Notes under the pieces: model-generated
The model's database searches: none
Told to the model about the DNA's origin: nothing
What the model saw: only the letters and a program-made list of their open reading frames with translations
Program-made: the position numbers and the translations under genes
In this document: in pieces, positions 27,379 through 35,865 of the stretch
How the letters are laid out: each line of letters begins with the position of its first letter
Position numbering within the stretch: position 1 is the stretch's first letter
NCBI GenBank assembly: GCA_022827265.1
Contig: JAJDTF010000099.1
Coordinates: forward strand, 1-64,000
Length of the DNA stretch: 64,000 nt
Reading direction: 5' to 3'
Source of the DNA: Acidimicrobiia bacterium
GTDB lineage: Bacteria > Actinomycetota > Acidimicrobiia > Acidimicrobiales > Poriferisodalaceae

Positions 27379-29645
27379 GCCCACCCCAGCCCAGCCAGCC
27401 CGACCAGGGCTGGCGACCGGGCAACGATGCATCGGAACCGTCGGAGGCGCAGGTCTCCGGTGCCACCGTCAGAACTGGTGCCCCGGAGGCGGCTGCGACG
27501 GGGCCGCTGACGCTGCGCGAGCTCGATGCGATCAGCGTTGATCGGCTCAACGGTGTCGGCCGCCAGCGCCGCAGGGCCCTGGCCGAAGTCGGCGTCGAGT
27601 CTGTATTCGATCTGCTCACCTACTACCCCCGGCGCTACGTCGACCGCACAGCGCAGGCGCCGATCAACGAGGCCGCCATCGGATCGGAGATCACCGTCGT
27701 AGCTGATGTGCTGTCGGTGTCGAGCCGCCGCCTGCGGGGAGGCCGGCGATTGGTGAGCGTCGACGTAGGCGATGCCGGCGGCGTGCTGAGCGCAGTGTTC
27801 TTCAATCAAGCGTGGCGCGAGCGTCAGCTCACCGAGGGGCGGACCGTGGCGCTGTTCGGCAAGGTGGAGAACTACCGGGGCCGCAAGCAGATGACCAATC
27901 CCGTGGTCGATGTGCTGGGTGACGGTTCCGCGGCTGACCGCACGGGCAAGATCGTGGCGATCTACCCGCAGTCGGAAACCGCCGGCATCGTGACGTGGGA
28001 CGTCGCGAATTGGGTTGCCGAAGCGCAACGACGCTGTTCGGCCCGGGGCATAGCCGACCCCGTGCCGGATGGGCTGCGCAAGGGGCTGGGGCTCGCCGGC
28101 CGGGCACAGGCACTGGCCGACATCCACGAGCCGCCGTCGATGTCCGACCGGTCGGCAGCCCGGAACCGGCTGGTGTTCGACGAATTGCTGCGGGTGCAAC
28201 TCGTGCTGCGAAGCCAGCGCCTGGCGCGAGAGGCCCACGAACTCGGCATCGCGCACGAAGCTGCCGGCGATTTCATCGAGGCATTCCACCGGCGCCTTCC
28301 GCACGCGTTGACGAGTGCGCAGCAGCGCGCGATGGCAGACATCGACGCTGACGTGGCGACGCTGCGGCCGATGCACCGCCTGCTGCAGGGAGATGTCGGC
28401 TCCGGCAAGACGCTGGTAGCTCTGCACGCTCTGCTGATAGCAGTCCAGAACGGCCACCAGGGTGCGCTTCTGGCGCCGACTGAGGTACTGGCGGAACAGC
28501 ATCACTACGCGCTGCGCGCCTTGCTCGACGGGCTAGAAGTGCCCGACGAGGCGCGGCTCGGCGGTCGCAGACCGTTGCGGCTGTGCTTGCTCAGCGGTTC
28601 GAGTTCGGCGACGCAGCGTCGCGAGGCGCTCGTGCAGATTGCCACGGGTGCTGCGGACATCGTCGTGGGCACGCACGCGCTGCTCGAAGAATCGGTGAGC
28701 TTCCGGTCGCTCAGTGTCGTCGTGGTGGACGAGCAGCACCGATTCGGCGTGTCGCAGCGGTCGCGGCTGCGCGAGAGCGGGCGGGACGACCGCCGCATTC
28801 CCCACCTGCTGGTAATGACCGCGACGCCCATTCCTCGCACGGCCGCGATGACCGTGTATGGCGATCTCGACGTCTCGGTGCTCGACGAATTGCCGCCGGG
28901 CCGCACGCCGATCGCCACGCAGTGGGTGCGCGGCCCCCTGGAAGCCGAGGCGATGTGGACCGAGGTGCGCTGCGAGATCGAAGCGGGGCATCAGGCATAT
29001 GTGGTGTGCCCGCTGATCACCGAGAGCGAGAGCCTCGACGTCCGATCCGCCGAGCAAACGCATGCAGAACTCGAAGCCGGCCCGCTGGCGGGCTTGCGCG
29101 TCGGGCTGTTGCACGGGCGCCTGCCTTCGGCCGACAAGGAAGCCACGATGGCCCAGTTCCGGGACGGCAAGCTCGACGCTCTGGTCGCGACGACGGTCAT
29201 TGAAGTCGGGATCGACGTTCCGAATGCCACCGTGATGGTCGTGCTGTCTGCTGACCGTTTCGGCATCGCGCAGCTGCACCAGCTGCGGGGCCGGGTGGGT
29301 CGGGGCAGCGATGCGTCGTCTTGCTATCTCGTCAGCGACGATGATCCGACTCCCACCGCCATGCAGCGGTTGACGGCGCTCTCGGAGTCAAGCGACGGGT
29401 TCAAGCTGGCCGAAGTCGACCTCGAGCTGCGCGGCGAGGGCACGCTGTTCGACGAGCGGCAATCGGGGCGCAGCGATCTGAAGCTGGCGTCGCTCGCCCG
29501 GGACCTGAAGTGGGTGCAGGCGGCCCGCGACGCAGCCACCGATCTCATTGCGGCCGACGGCGATCTCGATGCGCATCCGGCGCTCGCAGATGAGATCGAC
29601 TGGTTCGCCAGCCGTCGAGATCCCGACTACCTCCAGCGCAGCTAG
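27375..29645 (+). CDS. recG: ATP-dependent DNA helicase RecG
   Basis: ATG overlaps the stop of the DAK2 gene. 756 residues: N-terminal Pro/Ala-rich leader; wedge OB domain (LNGVGRQRRRALAEVGVESV, YYPRRYVDR); helicase motifs GDVGSGKTLVALHALL (I), LLAPTEVLAEQHH (Ia), VVVDEQHRFGV (II), MTATPIPRTAAMTVYGDLD (III), ATTVIEVGIDVPNATVMV (V) and QLHQLRGRVGRG (VI). It remodels stalled replication forks and Holliday junctions. The last four bases overlap convergent rsmD. Confidence 0.95.
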   Translation: MSPPQPSQPDQGWRPGNDASEPSEAQVSGATVRTGAPEAAATGPLTLRELDAISVDRLNGVGRQRRRALAEVGVESVFDLLTYYPRRYVDRTAQAPINEAAIGSEITVVADVLSVSSRRLRGGRRLVSVDVGDAGGVLSAVFFNQAWRERQLTEGRTVALFGKVENYRGRKQMTNPVVDVLGDGSAADRTGKIVAIYPQSETAGIVTWDVANWVAEAQRRCSARGIADPVPDGLRKGLGLAGRAQALADIHEPPSMSDRSAARNRLVFDELLRVQLVLRSQRLAREAHELGIAHEAAGDFIEAFHRRLPHALTSAQQRAMADIDADVATLRPMHRLLQGDVGSGKTLVALHALLIAVQNGHQGALLAPTEVLAEQHHYALRALLDGLEVPDEARLGGRRPLRLCLLSGSSSATQRREALVQIATGAADIVVGTHALLEESVSFRSLSVVVVDEQHRFGVSQRSRLRESGRDDRRIPHLLVMTATPIPRTAAMTVYGDLDVSVLDELPPGRTPIATQWVRGPLEAEAMWTEVRCEIEAGHQAYVVCPLITESESLDVRSAEQTHAELEAGPLAGLRVGLLHGRLPSADKEATMAQFRDGKLDALVATTVIEVGIDVPNATVMVVLSADRFGIAQLHQLRGRVGRGSDASSCYLVSDDDPTPTAMQRLTALSESSDGFKLAEVDLELRGEGTLFDERQSGRSDLKLASLARDLKWVQAARDAATDLIAADGDLDAHPALADEIDWFASRRDPDYLQRS

Positions 29646-30196
29646 CTCCCTGCTGCTGGCGGACTGGTGTTGTCGGAGCGCAGCAGGACTGTGATGACGG
29701 GCGTGCCGTAGCGGCGTACGCGATGCGTTTGCCAGCCATGGTTCGAACCGTGCTCGATCTCGCGGTCCGACTCGCACACCAGCACGTTGGCGTTCATCGT
29801 GTCGAGGAGATCGCTCCAGCCGTCGAACCGGTAGGGCGGATCGGCGAACGCAAGGTCGACCGGATCGCCCTGGGCCGCCAGATATCGGCCGACGTCGGTC
29901 CGGATCACCGTGGCGCGATCGCTGATGCCGAGTGCTGTCAGGTTCGTTGCGATGGTTCGGCAGGCCGCTGCGTCGAAGTCCACGAGCGTGGCGTGCGCGG
30001 CACCGCGCGAGAGCGCCTCGATCCCGAGCGCGCCGGAGCCGGCGAACAGGTCCAGCACCGTGGCCTCCTCGGGCAACTCCAGACTCACGAGCATGTTGAA
30101 GATGGCCTCGCGGGCACGGTCCGATGTCGGCCGGATCGCATCCGCGCCGGCCGTCTCCAGGCGACGACCGCCCAACGCCCCGCCGACAACGCGCAC
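29642..30196 (-). CDS. rsmD: 16S rRNA (guanine966-N2)-methyltransferase
   Basis: The open frame extends to 30250, but GTG 30196 aligns with the normal RsmD start (VRVVGGALGGRRLE) and gives 184 residues. RPTSDRAREAIFN, LDLFAGSGALGIEALSRGA (SAM motif I) and FADPPYRFD (DPPY catalytic motif) are diagnostic. It methylates G966 of 16S rRNA during 30S assembly. Its usual partner coaD lies 400 bases away on the other strand. Confidence 0.92.
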   Translation of the reverse strand: MRVVGGALGGRRLETAGADAIRPTSDRAREAIFNMLVSLELPEEATVLDLFAGSGALGIEALSRGAAHATLVDFDAAACRTIATNLTALGISDRATVIRTDVGRYLAAQGDPVDLAFADPPYRFDGWSDLLDTMNANVLVCESDREIEHGSNHGWQTHRVRRYGTPVITVLLRSDNTSPPAAGS

Positions 30197-30297
30197 GATG
30201 TCACGGTACGCCCGATGACCCGTGATATCGCGTGCCGCCGCACAGATCACATAGCAGCAGGAGCCGCAACGGCAGCGACCCGTGCGACACTGCGACC

Positions 30298-30477
30298 ATG
30301 GATGACGTCGCGGTGCCTGCAGAGATCGTCTGCGTCGACTGCGGTGGGCGCTGCGGCCTGCTGAGCGTGCCGGAGCCGGACTGGGGGTTCCAGCCCGGAG
30401 ATGTCGTCGCCTACCGCTGCGCTGACTGCGGCGACCGCTGGGACCTCATCGTCCCCGACACCGAATCCGCAGGCTGA
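30298..30477 (+). CDS. Small zinc-ribbon protein
   Basis: 59 residues, ATG 30298. CVDCGGRCG and CADCGDRW provide two CxxC knuckles separated by about 26 residues, the classic zinc-ribbon spacing. Similar tiny ribbons are frequent next to coaD/rpmF clusters in this lineage, but function is unknown. No strong ribosome-binding site. Confidence 0.65.
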   Translation: MDDVAVPAEIVCVDCGGRCGLLSVPEPDWGFQPGDVVAYRCADCGDRWDLIVPDTESAG

Positions 30478-30588
30478 TCCGGGCCGCGGCATCGCCTGCC
30501 GGCCCGGCGGGGAGGGTCCCTCGATTCGTGACCGTGGCGCGGTACGGTCGCCCCACTGGACACGGATCGATCCGGAGGACCGTTTTCG

Positions 30589-31080
30589 GTGGTCATGGCG
30601 ATGTATCCAGGCTCGTTCGATCCTGTGCACAACGGGCATCTCGACGTGATATCGGCGGCGTCCCGGCTGTTCGACTCGGTCACGGTGGCGGCCATGCGGA
30701 ATCCCGCCAAGGCCACGCCCCTGTTCTCCGATGACGAGCGGGTCGCGATGATCGTCGAAGCGACCAGCCATCTCGGCAACGTCTCGGTGGTGCAGTTCGG
30801 AGAACTGGTCGTCGACCTTGCTCAGCGCCTGGGTGCCGATGTCATCGTGAAGGGGCTTCGCAGCCAGAGCGACTTCGAGTCCGAGTTGCGCATGGCGCAC
30901 ATGAATCACTCGGTCACCGGTGTCGAGACCGTCTTCGTCCCTCCGCGGACCGAGCATCTCTTCATCGCTTCCAACTACATCCGGGAGATCACCAAGTTCG
31001 GCGGCGACTGCTCGCACCTCGTGCCGCCCGCGGTGGCCGCTCGACTGCAGCAGCACATCACGCAGGAGGCGGGCACATGA
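30589..31080 (+). CDS. coaD: Phosphopantetheine adenylyltransferase
   Basis: GTG 30589 is favoured because GGAGGA ends about 10 bases upstream; the classical opening AMYPGSFDPVHNGHLDVI follows after two codons. Nucleotidyltransferase motif HNGH and the C-terminal IASNYIREITKFGGD segment are present; 163 residues is the family length. It adenylylates 4'-phosphopantetheine in CoA synthesis. The next gene overlaps by four bases. Confidence 0.94.
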   Translation: MVMAMYPGSFDPVHNGHLDVISAASRLFDSVTVAAMRNPAKATPLFSDDERVAMIVEATSHLGNVSVVQFGELVVDLAQRLGADVIVKGLRSQSDFESELRMAHMNHSVTGVETVFVPPRTEHLFIASNYIREITKFGGDCSHLVPPAVAARLQQHITQEAGT

Positions 31081-31850
31081 GCATGTCCGAGGGCGGCGTC
31101 GAGGCGCCGCCGCAGCTGGGGGTTCACCCCGCAGCGCCCCAGCCGCAGGCTCCGTTCGGGCAGCCGTCGTTCGAGACTTCGGCGGCCACTGAGGAGACGC
31201 CGATGTCACCTCATGCTCGTGGCCCGGCGACGCTCGCCCCACGCCCTGCCTCGGTGACGGCCGAGCAGTTCATCCGTGAGGCCATGGAGATCATCGACGC
31301 GGCACGCCCGATGCCGCTGTCCACTTCGGTCATGATCAACCGGGACGAGGTGATGACCCTGCTCGAGTCTGCGCTGGCAGCCGTGCCCGACGAGACACGC
31401 CAGGCCCGCTGGCTGCTGCGCGAGCGCGATGAGGTGCTGGCCCAGGCACGCGTCGATGCCAATCTGGTCATCGATGAGGCACGCAGCCGCGTCGCCCAGA
31501 TGGTGCAGCGAACCGAGGTCGTGCGCACAGCCGAGCGGCGTGCGCGCCAGCTGCTCGACGATGCCCGGATCCAAACCCGTCGCCGCCGCCACGAAGTCGA
31601 CGAGTACTGCGAGCGGCAGCTCGCGCAGTTCGCGAGCGCTGTCGACCAAGTTCAGATTGCAGTACAGGCCGCCCGGCGAAAGCTCGGCAAGCGTGCCGCG
31701 ACGCCGGTGGCGCCTGCTTCACCGAGTGCTCCGCCTGCGCACAGCGGGGGAGACGCCGCGGGCACCGGCGCACCCAGATCGGCTGGCCGCGTCCCTGACG
31801 CTCGTCCGCCCGACACTCATCCAGTGGTGTTCGACCAGGATCAGATGTGA
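31077..31850 (+). CDS. Coiled-coil protein of the coaD-yceD interval
   Basis: 257 residues. A Pro/Ala-rich head of about 55 residues is followed by a long amphipathic Arg/Glu/Ala helix (DETRQARWLLRERDEVL through RRRRHEVDEYCERQ), then a disordered tail. This resembles DivIVA-like or ATP-synthase-b-like coiled coils commonly annotated at this position in actinobacteria; a role in cell-envelope scaffolding is only a guess. ATG overlaps the coaD stop. Confidence 0.65.
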   Translation: MSMSEGGVEAPPQLGVHPAAPQPQAPFGQPSFETSAATEETPMSPHARGPATLAPRPASVTAEQFIREAMEIIDAARPMPLSTSVMINRDEVMTLLESALAAVPDETRQARWLLRERDEVLAQARVDANLVIDEARSRVAQMVQRTEVVRTAERRARQLLDDARIQTRRRRHEVDEYCERQLAQFASAVDQVQIAVQAARRKLGKRAATPVAPASPSAPPAHSGGDAAGTGAPRSAGRVPDARPPDTHPVVFDQDQM

Positions 31851-31855
31851 GCACG

Positions 31856-31976
31856 AGAGGCTGAGCCCCGGGCCCGAGCGGCCCGTGAGCGCAGCGAACA
31901 GGAGCGGGGAGCAGGGTGCGAAGCCGTGGCCCGAGCGGCCCGTGAGCGACAGCGAACAAGAGCGGGAAAGAACTGG
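31856..31976 (+). repeat. Two tandem copies of the dispersed GAGGCTGAGCC/CCCGAGCGGCCCGTGAGCG repeat
   Basis: Copy one (31856-31919) lacks the GGCGAAGCCGTG block; copy two (31920-31976) starts with GAAGCCGTGGCC and continues through the shared core CCCGAGCGGCCCGTGAGCG to GAGCGGGAA. The GGGAAAG at the end of copy two forms the ribosome-binding site of yceD. Related copies are at 42660 and 59254. Confidence 0.8.
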
Positions 31977-32566
31977 TGCAACAAGGGAACGCTGACCCCA
32001 GCGCGGTGCCTGCGAGCCGCCGCCAGCGGTCCCTGTCTGTTCCTCTGCGGTTGATTTCGGACGGGCAGCTCGCGTGGTCTGCGACGGTGCCGGCGTCAGC
32101 GCTGCTCGTCCCTGAATCACAGGATTCCCTGCGCATCGCTGATGTTGAAGTGCCGCTCGACAGCGATGTGAGCGTGGCATTGGTGCTGGAGCTGATCAGC
32201 GGTGGCCTCAGCGTCGCCGGTGAGGTCACGGCCGCGTGGTCGGGACCGTGCGCTCGTTGCTGGCTGCCGCTCGACGGGGAGGCGCAGACGACGGTCCGCG
32301 AGGTGTTCACCGCCGAACCCCGTGAGGGCGAGCAATACGGATTGGGCCCCGAATATGCAGATCTCACTCCGATGGTGCGAGAGGCGGTACTGCTCGAGCT
32401 GCCCATCGAGGCCATTCGGTGCCCGCATCCCGAGCCGTGCCCGAACCTTCCCGCACAACTCACCGAGGCCCGCGACGATTCGGCCGACGGCGGCCCGGCG
32501 GAGCTTGCAGATCCGCGCTGGGAGGCGCTGGAGGCGCTGCGAGGCCGAATGGACGAGCCGTCCTGA
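31976..32566 (+). CDS. yceD: YceD/DUF177 family protein
   Basis: GTG start seven bases after GGGAAAG. 196 residues with the DUF177 core: a strand-rich half, then GPCARCWLPL containing a CxxC pair and a C-terminal acidic region ending CPHPEPCPN. YceD homologues almost always precede rpmF and plsX, as here, and are linked to 23S rRNA or ribosome assembly and to lipid metabolism control. The start lies directly at the end of the dispersed repeat. Confidence 0.85.
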   Translation: MQQGNADPSAVPASRRQRSLSVPLRLISDGQLAWSATVPASALLVPESQDSLRIADVEVPLDSDVSVALVLELISGGLSVAGEVTAAWSGPCARCWLPLDGEAQTTVREVFTAEPREGEQYGLGPEYADLTPMVREAVLLELPIEAIRCPHPEPCPNLPAQLTEARDDSADGGPAELADPRWEALEALRGRMDEPS

Positions 32567-32653
32567 TGTCCAGTTCGCGTATCGGGTCAGAGGTGCCAAT
32601 GGATAGGCTGCATGGTCCGCTCGAGGAGTCGATCCGATCGAGGAGCCCGAACG

Positions 32654-32833
32654 GTGGCAGTCCCCAAGAAGAAGACATCCAAGAGCAAGACGCGTTCGCG
32701 CCGCGCCGCGGCGTGGCGTCTGGCCGAGGCACCACGGAGCCTGTGCCCGCGCTGCGGCGCGGCAAAGCTGCCCCACCGAGTCTGCGGGCAGTGCGGCTGG
32801 TACGGCGGTCGCCAGGCCCTCGATATCGCCTAG
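32654..32833 (+). CDS. rpmF: 50S ribosomal protein L32
   Basis: GTG 32654 with GAGGAG about eight bases upstream gives 59 residues starting VAVPKKKTSKSKTRSRR. CPRCGAAKLPHRVC and CGQC make the zinc-binding four-cysteine finger; length and basicity fit L32. Sits between yceD and plsX, the standard order. Confidence 0.95.
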   Translation: MAVPKKKTSKSKTRSRRAAAWRLAEAPRSLCPRCGAAKLPHRVCGQCGWYGGRQALDIA

Positions 32834-32867
32834 GGCAGAGCCGAATGGCAACCTCGGTGCCGGGCTG

Positions 32868-33881
32868 ATGACGCTGCCGGTCGCCGTGGACGCGATGGGC
32901 GGCGATGATGCCCCCGGTGCGGTCGTGGAGGGCGCGCTGGAGGCCGTGCGCGAGGGTCTCGATGTCGTCCTCGTGGGTCGCCGCGATGCCATTGCTGCTG
33001 CCGGCGGTGAGTCGCTCCCCATCATCGAGGCCGCAGACGTCATCGAGATGTCCGAGGAGCCGAGCCGTGCGGTGCGGACCAAGAAGGACTCGTCGATCAG
33101 CCGTGCGGTGAACGCAGTGCGCGGCGGCGAGGCCGCAGCGATGGTGAGCGCCGGCAATACCGGTGCCGTAGCGGCGGCAGCCCTGCTGAGGCTCAGGCGC
33201 CTGCCCGGAGTTGCCCGGCCGGCCATAGCGACAGCGTTTCCCGTCCCCGGCGGCCGTACGGCGCGCGTCCTGCTCGACTCGGGCGCGATGGCCGACTGCA
33301 GCGCTCAGTGGCTGCACCAGTTCGCCCGGCTCGGCTCGGCATACAGCCGCATCCGTTTCGGCGTGGCGGCACCGCGGGTCGGGTTGCTCTCGATCGGCGA
33401 GGAGCCCGAGAAGGGCAGCCTGCTCGTCAAGGAGACCCACCAGCTGCTTGCGGCCGACGACGAGATCGACTTCTACGGCAACGTCGAAGGGGGCGATCTC
33501 CTCGACGGCCCCGTGGACGTCGTGGTCACTGACGGCTTCACCGGCAACGTGCTCCTGAAATCGCTCGAAGGCACGGCGTCGTTCTTCGTGCGTCTGATCC
33601 TCGAACGTCTCGCCGAGGGCGGGGAGGCGGGTGCGGCAGCACTTCGCCTGCTCGCGCCGCTTGCCGACGAACTGAGCGCCGACAACATCGGCGGAGCGAT
33701 GCTGCTCGGCGTTCGGGGCGTCTGTGTGATCGCGCACGGTTCGTCGAGTCCTAAGGCCATCACGAGCGCCATCAGGTCCGCACATCGGATGGTCGAGGCT
33801 GATTTGCTGGGCGAGCTAGCGGCCGTCAGTCTCCCCGCGGCCGACCGGCTGAGCCCTGGGCCCGCCAGCCCGGTCGCATGA
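32868..33881 (+). CDS. plsX: Phosphate acyltransferase PlsX
   Basis: 337 residues beginning LPVAVDAMGGDDAPGAVVEG. VSAGNTGAV and GNVEGGDLLDG plus TDGFTGNVLLKSLEG are the conserved PlsX blocks. It makes acyl-phosphate from acyl-ACP, the first step of phosphatidic acid synthesis, and is paired with acpP just downstream. The last codons overlap a degenerate copy of the dispersed repeat (33847-33902). Confidence 0.95.
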   Translation: MTLPVAVDAMGGDDAPGAVVEGALEAVREGLDVVLVGRRDAIAAAGGESLPIIEAADVIEMSEEPSRAVRTKKDSSISRAVNAVRGGEAAAMVSAGNTGAVAAAALLRLRRLPGVARPAIATAFPVPGGRTARVLLDSGAMADCSAQWLHQFARLGSAYSRIRFGVAAPRVGLLSIGEEPEKGSLLVKETHQLLAADDEIDFYGNVEGGDLLDGPVDVVVTDGFTGNVLLKSLEGTASFFVRLILERLAEGGEAGAAALRLLAPLADELSADNIGGAMLLGVRGVCVIAHGSSSPKAITSAIRSAHRMVEADLLGELAAVSLPAADRLSPGPASPVA

Positions 33882-33902
33882 GCACGGAGAGCTAGAGCGG
33901 GA
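33847..33902 (+). repeat. Degenerate copy of the dispersed repeat at the plsX 3' end
   Basis: GGCTGAGCCCTGGGCCCG at 33847 and the ending GAGCGGGAG align with the 31856 copy, with a small insertion and several mismatches between. It spans the plsX stop codon. The match is partial, so descent is probable but not certain. Confidence 0.4.
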
Positions 33903-33958
33903 GACGCACGGCGACGCCGCGGCCAGCACGGTTGGCCACCGGTAGGCTCATCGCCGCG

Positions 33959-34249
33959 ATGCCCGCCGAAACTCATGTGCGCCAGAGTCCTCCCGAGCGT
34001 GAGGAGGTCTTCGATCTCATCCGCGACCAGCTCGCCGACATCTTGGAGCTGGAACCTGCCCAGGTCGCCGAGTCGTCCTCGTTTGTGGACGACCTTGGTG
34101 CCGATTCGCTGGCACTGATCGAACTGGTCGAGGCGCTGGAAGAGGAGCTGTCGGACCGCACGGTGGGCTTTCGTATCGAAGACGAAGACCTCGAAGACCT
34201 CAAGACCGTGCGAGACGCCATCGACTACGTGATGGAGCGCGTCGGCTGA
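33959..34249 (+). CDS. acpP: Acyl carrier protein
   Basis: ATG 33959; 96 residues. DDLGADSLALIELVEALEEE holds the serine that receives 4'-phosphopantetheine. The family is normally about 80 residues; a 15-residue N-terminal addition explains the difference. A TAGGCT -10-like hexamer lies only 10 bases before the ATG, suggesting a nearly leaderless transcript. Followed after one base by rnc. Confidence 0.93.
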   Translation: MPAETHVRQSPPEREEVFDLIRDQLADILELEPAQVAESSSFVDDLGADSLALIELVEALEEELSDRTVGFRIEDEDLEDLKTVRDAIDYVMERVG

Positions 34250-34250
34250 C

Positions 34251-35015
34251 GTGGAGGCCGCTGTCGCCGAACTCGCTGAGCACGACAGCTTTGAGCGGCG
34301 TGTCGGATATCGCTTTGCCGACGCCGGACTTCTGACCGAGGCGCTGTCGCACCGGAGCTGGTGCCATGAGCGCAACGTTGAACAGCCGACGGGATCGCAG
34401 GTGGCCTCCAACGAACGCTTGGAGTTCCTCGGAGACGCCGTGCTCGGTCTCTGTGTCTGCCAGCTTGCGGTGACGCGCTGGCCTGATCTCGGACCAGGTG
34501 ACCTGAGTGCGGTGCGATCCGCCGTAGTGAACGCCGGCGCGTTGGCCGAAGCCGCTCGACACTGCGAGCTGGGGCCGGCGCTGCTGCTCGGCAAGGGTGA
34601 GGCTGCGACGGGTGGCGCTGACAAGGAGTCGATCCTGGCCGATGGGCTCGAAGCGGTGCTGGGCGCGGTGTTCCTCGACAGCGGCCTCGCTGCTGCTCGC
34701 GACATCGTCGAGCGGCTGCTGGGCGAGCGTCTTGCCGAAGCGGCGAGCGAGCCGGGCACGCGTGAAGCAAAGAACCGGCTGCAAGAACTCGTAGCCCGGC
34801 AATTCGGCACCGAGCCCACCTACGACGTGTCGAGCTCGGGACCAGCGCACCGCCCTCGATTCGTTGCCGCGGCACGCATTCTCGATGAGGTCTGGGGGCG
34901 CGGCGAGGGTTCCACCAAGCGTGCTGCCGAGCGGCGCGCGGCCCAAGCTGCGTGCATTCGCTTTCGAGACCTCGACGATCCACCTGTCGATGCGGAGGAA
35001 CCCGCTCATGGCTGA
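34251..35015 (+). CDS. rnc: Ribonuclease III
   Basis: GTG start one base after acpP. NERLEFLGDAVLGL is the RNase III signature (catalytic Glu/Asp), and EAVLGAVFLDSG supplies the second acidic site. The C-terminal 70 residues (AKNRLQELVARQFG through GSTKRAAERRAAQAA) form the double-stranded-RNA-binding domain. 254 residues, normal size. Processes rRNA precursors and mRNA. The downstream Fpg-like gene starts inside its last codons. Confidence 0.95.
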   Translation: MEAAVAELAEHDSFERRVGYRFADAGLLTEALSHRSWCHERNVEQPTGSQVASNERLEFLGDAVLGLCVCQLAVTRWPDLGPGDLSAVRSAVVNAGALAEAARHCELGPALLLGKGEAATGGADKESILADGLEAVLGAVFLDSGLAAARDIVERLLGERLAEAASEPGTREAKNRLQELVARQFGTEPTYDVSSSGPAHRPRFVAAARILDEVWGRGEGSTKRAAERRAAQAACIRFRDLDDPPVDAEEPAHG

Positions 35016-35838
35016 ATTACCGGAGATCGAGATCGCCCGACGCGATCTCGACAAGGAAATCACGGGCCGCCGGGTCAAAACGGTCGATGTCCCGGGCACC
35101 AAGAAGGCGCTGCCGGCCATGCGGTCGAAGCAGCAATTCGCCGACCTGCTCAAGGGCAAGAAGATCTTGTCGGTAGCTCGCGACGGCACGCTGTTGCTGT
35201 TCGACCTCGGACCGGACGAGGTCATGGTGGCGCACTTTGGCGCTACCGGGTCACTGCGGCGGGCCACGTCCAGAACGCCCCAGGATCCCGACACCAAGGT
35301 CGTGCTGACGTTCACCAAGGGCGGACAGTTGCGCCTGCTCGACTCGGGTGCTGAGGCGACGCTGCGTGTGATCGCGAAGAACCGCTACCACAAGGTGTTC
35401 CCGGACCAGGTCGATCTCGGCTTCGACCCGGTCGACATGCCGATGCCCTGGACCGACTTCGCCCTCATGCTGCGCGGTCGTTCCGACACCATCCGCGATC
35501 TGCTCTTGGACCAGACCTTCGTCGTGGGGCTCGGACCGATGTACTCCGACGAGGTGCTGCATGCAGCACGCCTCTCCCACGCACGAGTTGCCAGCGAACT
35601 GAACACGCAAGAAGTGCGGCGGCTCTACCGTGCCATCGTCGAGACGGTTCACAACTCCATCAAGTACCGGGGTTCGGGCACGAGCGGCCATCTCGACATC
35701 TTCGGCAAGTCAGGGGGCTTCGATCCCTACCTCGAAGTCTTCGGCCGGGCGGGAGAGCGATGTCGCAATGGCCGGGGCGATGTCCTCACCGCGGTCATCC
35801 GGGGTGTGACGCACCATTACTGCGATTATCAGGTGTAG
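35008..35838 (+). CDS. Fpg/MutM-family protein lacking catalytic and zinc-finger residues
   Basis: ATG 35008 has GGAGGAA seven bases upstream, so the N terminus is well supported: Met-Ala-Glu-Leu-Pro-Glu. Active Fpg needs Pro at position 2; here it is Ala. The loop at 58-61 (Arg-Asp-Gly-Thr) has no lysine where Fpg has Lys57, the intercalating MxGSL is ATGSL, GLGPxYANE reads GLGPMYSDE, and the zinc finger keeps only two of four cysteines (ERCRNGRG... HYCDYQV). The fold is otherwise complete (276 residues: N-terminal beta-sandwich, H2TH region, C-terminal hairpin). It may be a DNA-binding, non-glycosylase paralogue. It occupies the normal mutM position between rnc and smc. Confidence 0.8.
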   Translation: MAELPEIEIARRDLDKEITGRRVKTVDVPGTKKALPAMRSKQQFADLLKGKKILSVARDGTLLLFDLGPDEVMVAHFGATGSLRRATSRTPQDPDTKVVLTFTKGGQLRLLDSGAEATLRVIAKNRYHKVFPDQVDLGFDPVDMPMPWTDFALMLRGRSDTIRDLLLDQTFVVGLGPMYSDEVLHAARLSHARVASELNTQEVRRLYRAIVETVHNSIKYRGSGTSGHLDIFGKSGGFDPYLEVFGRAGERCRNGRGDVLTAVIRGVTHHYCDYQV

Positions 35839-35865
35839 ACGCCAACCCTCACACTTCGAGCTGCC

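Noticed and set aside
29735-29760. GGTTCGAACC palindrome on the plus strand
   Set aside because: It lies inside rsmD coding sequence and has no surrounding tRNA fold.
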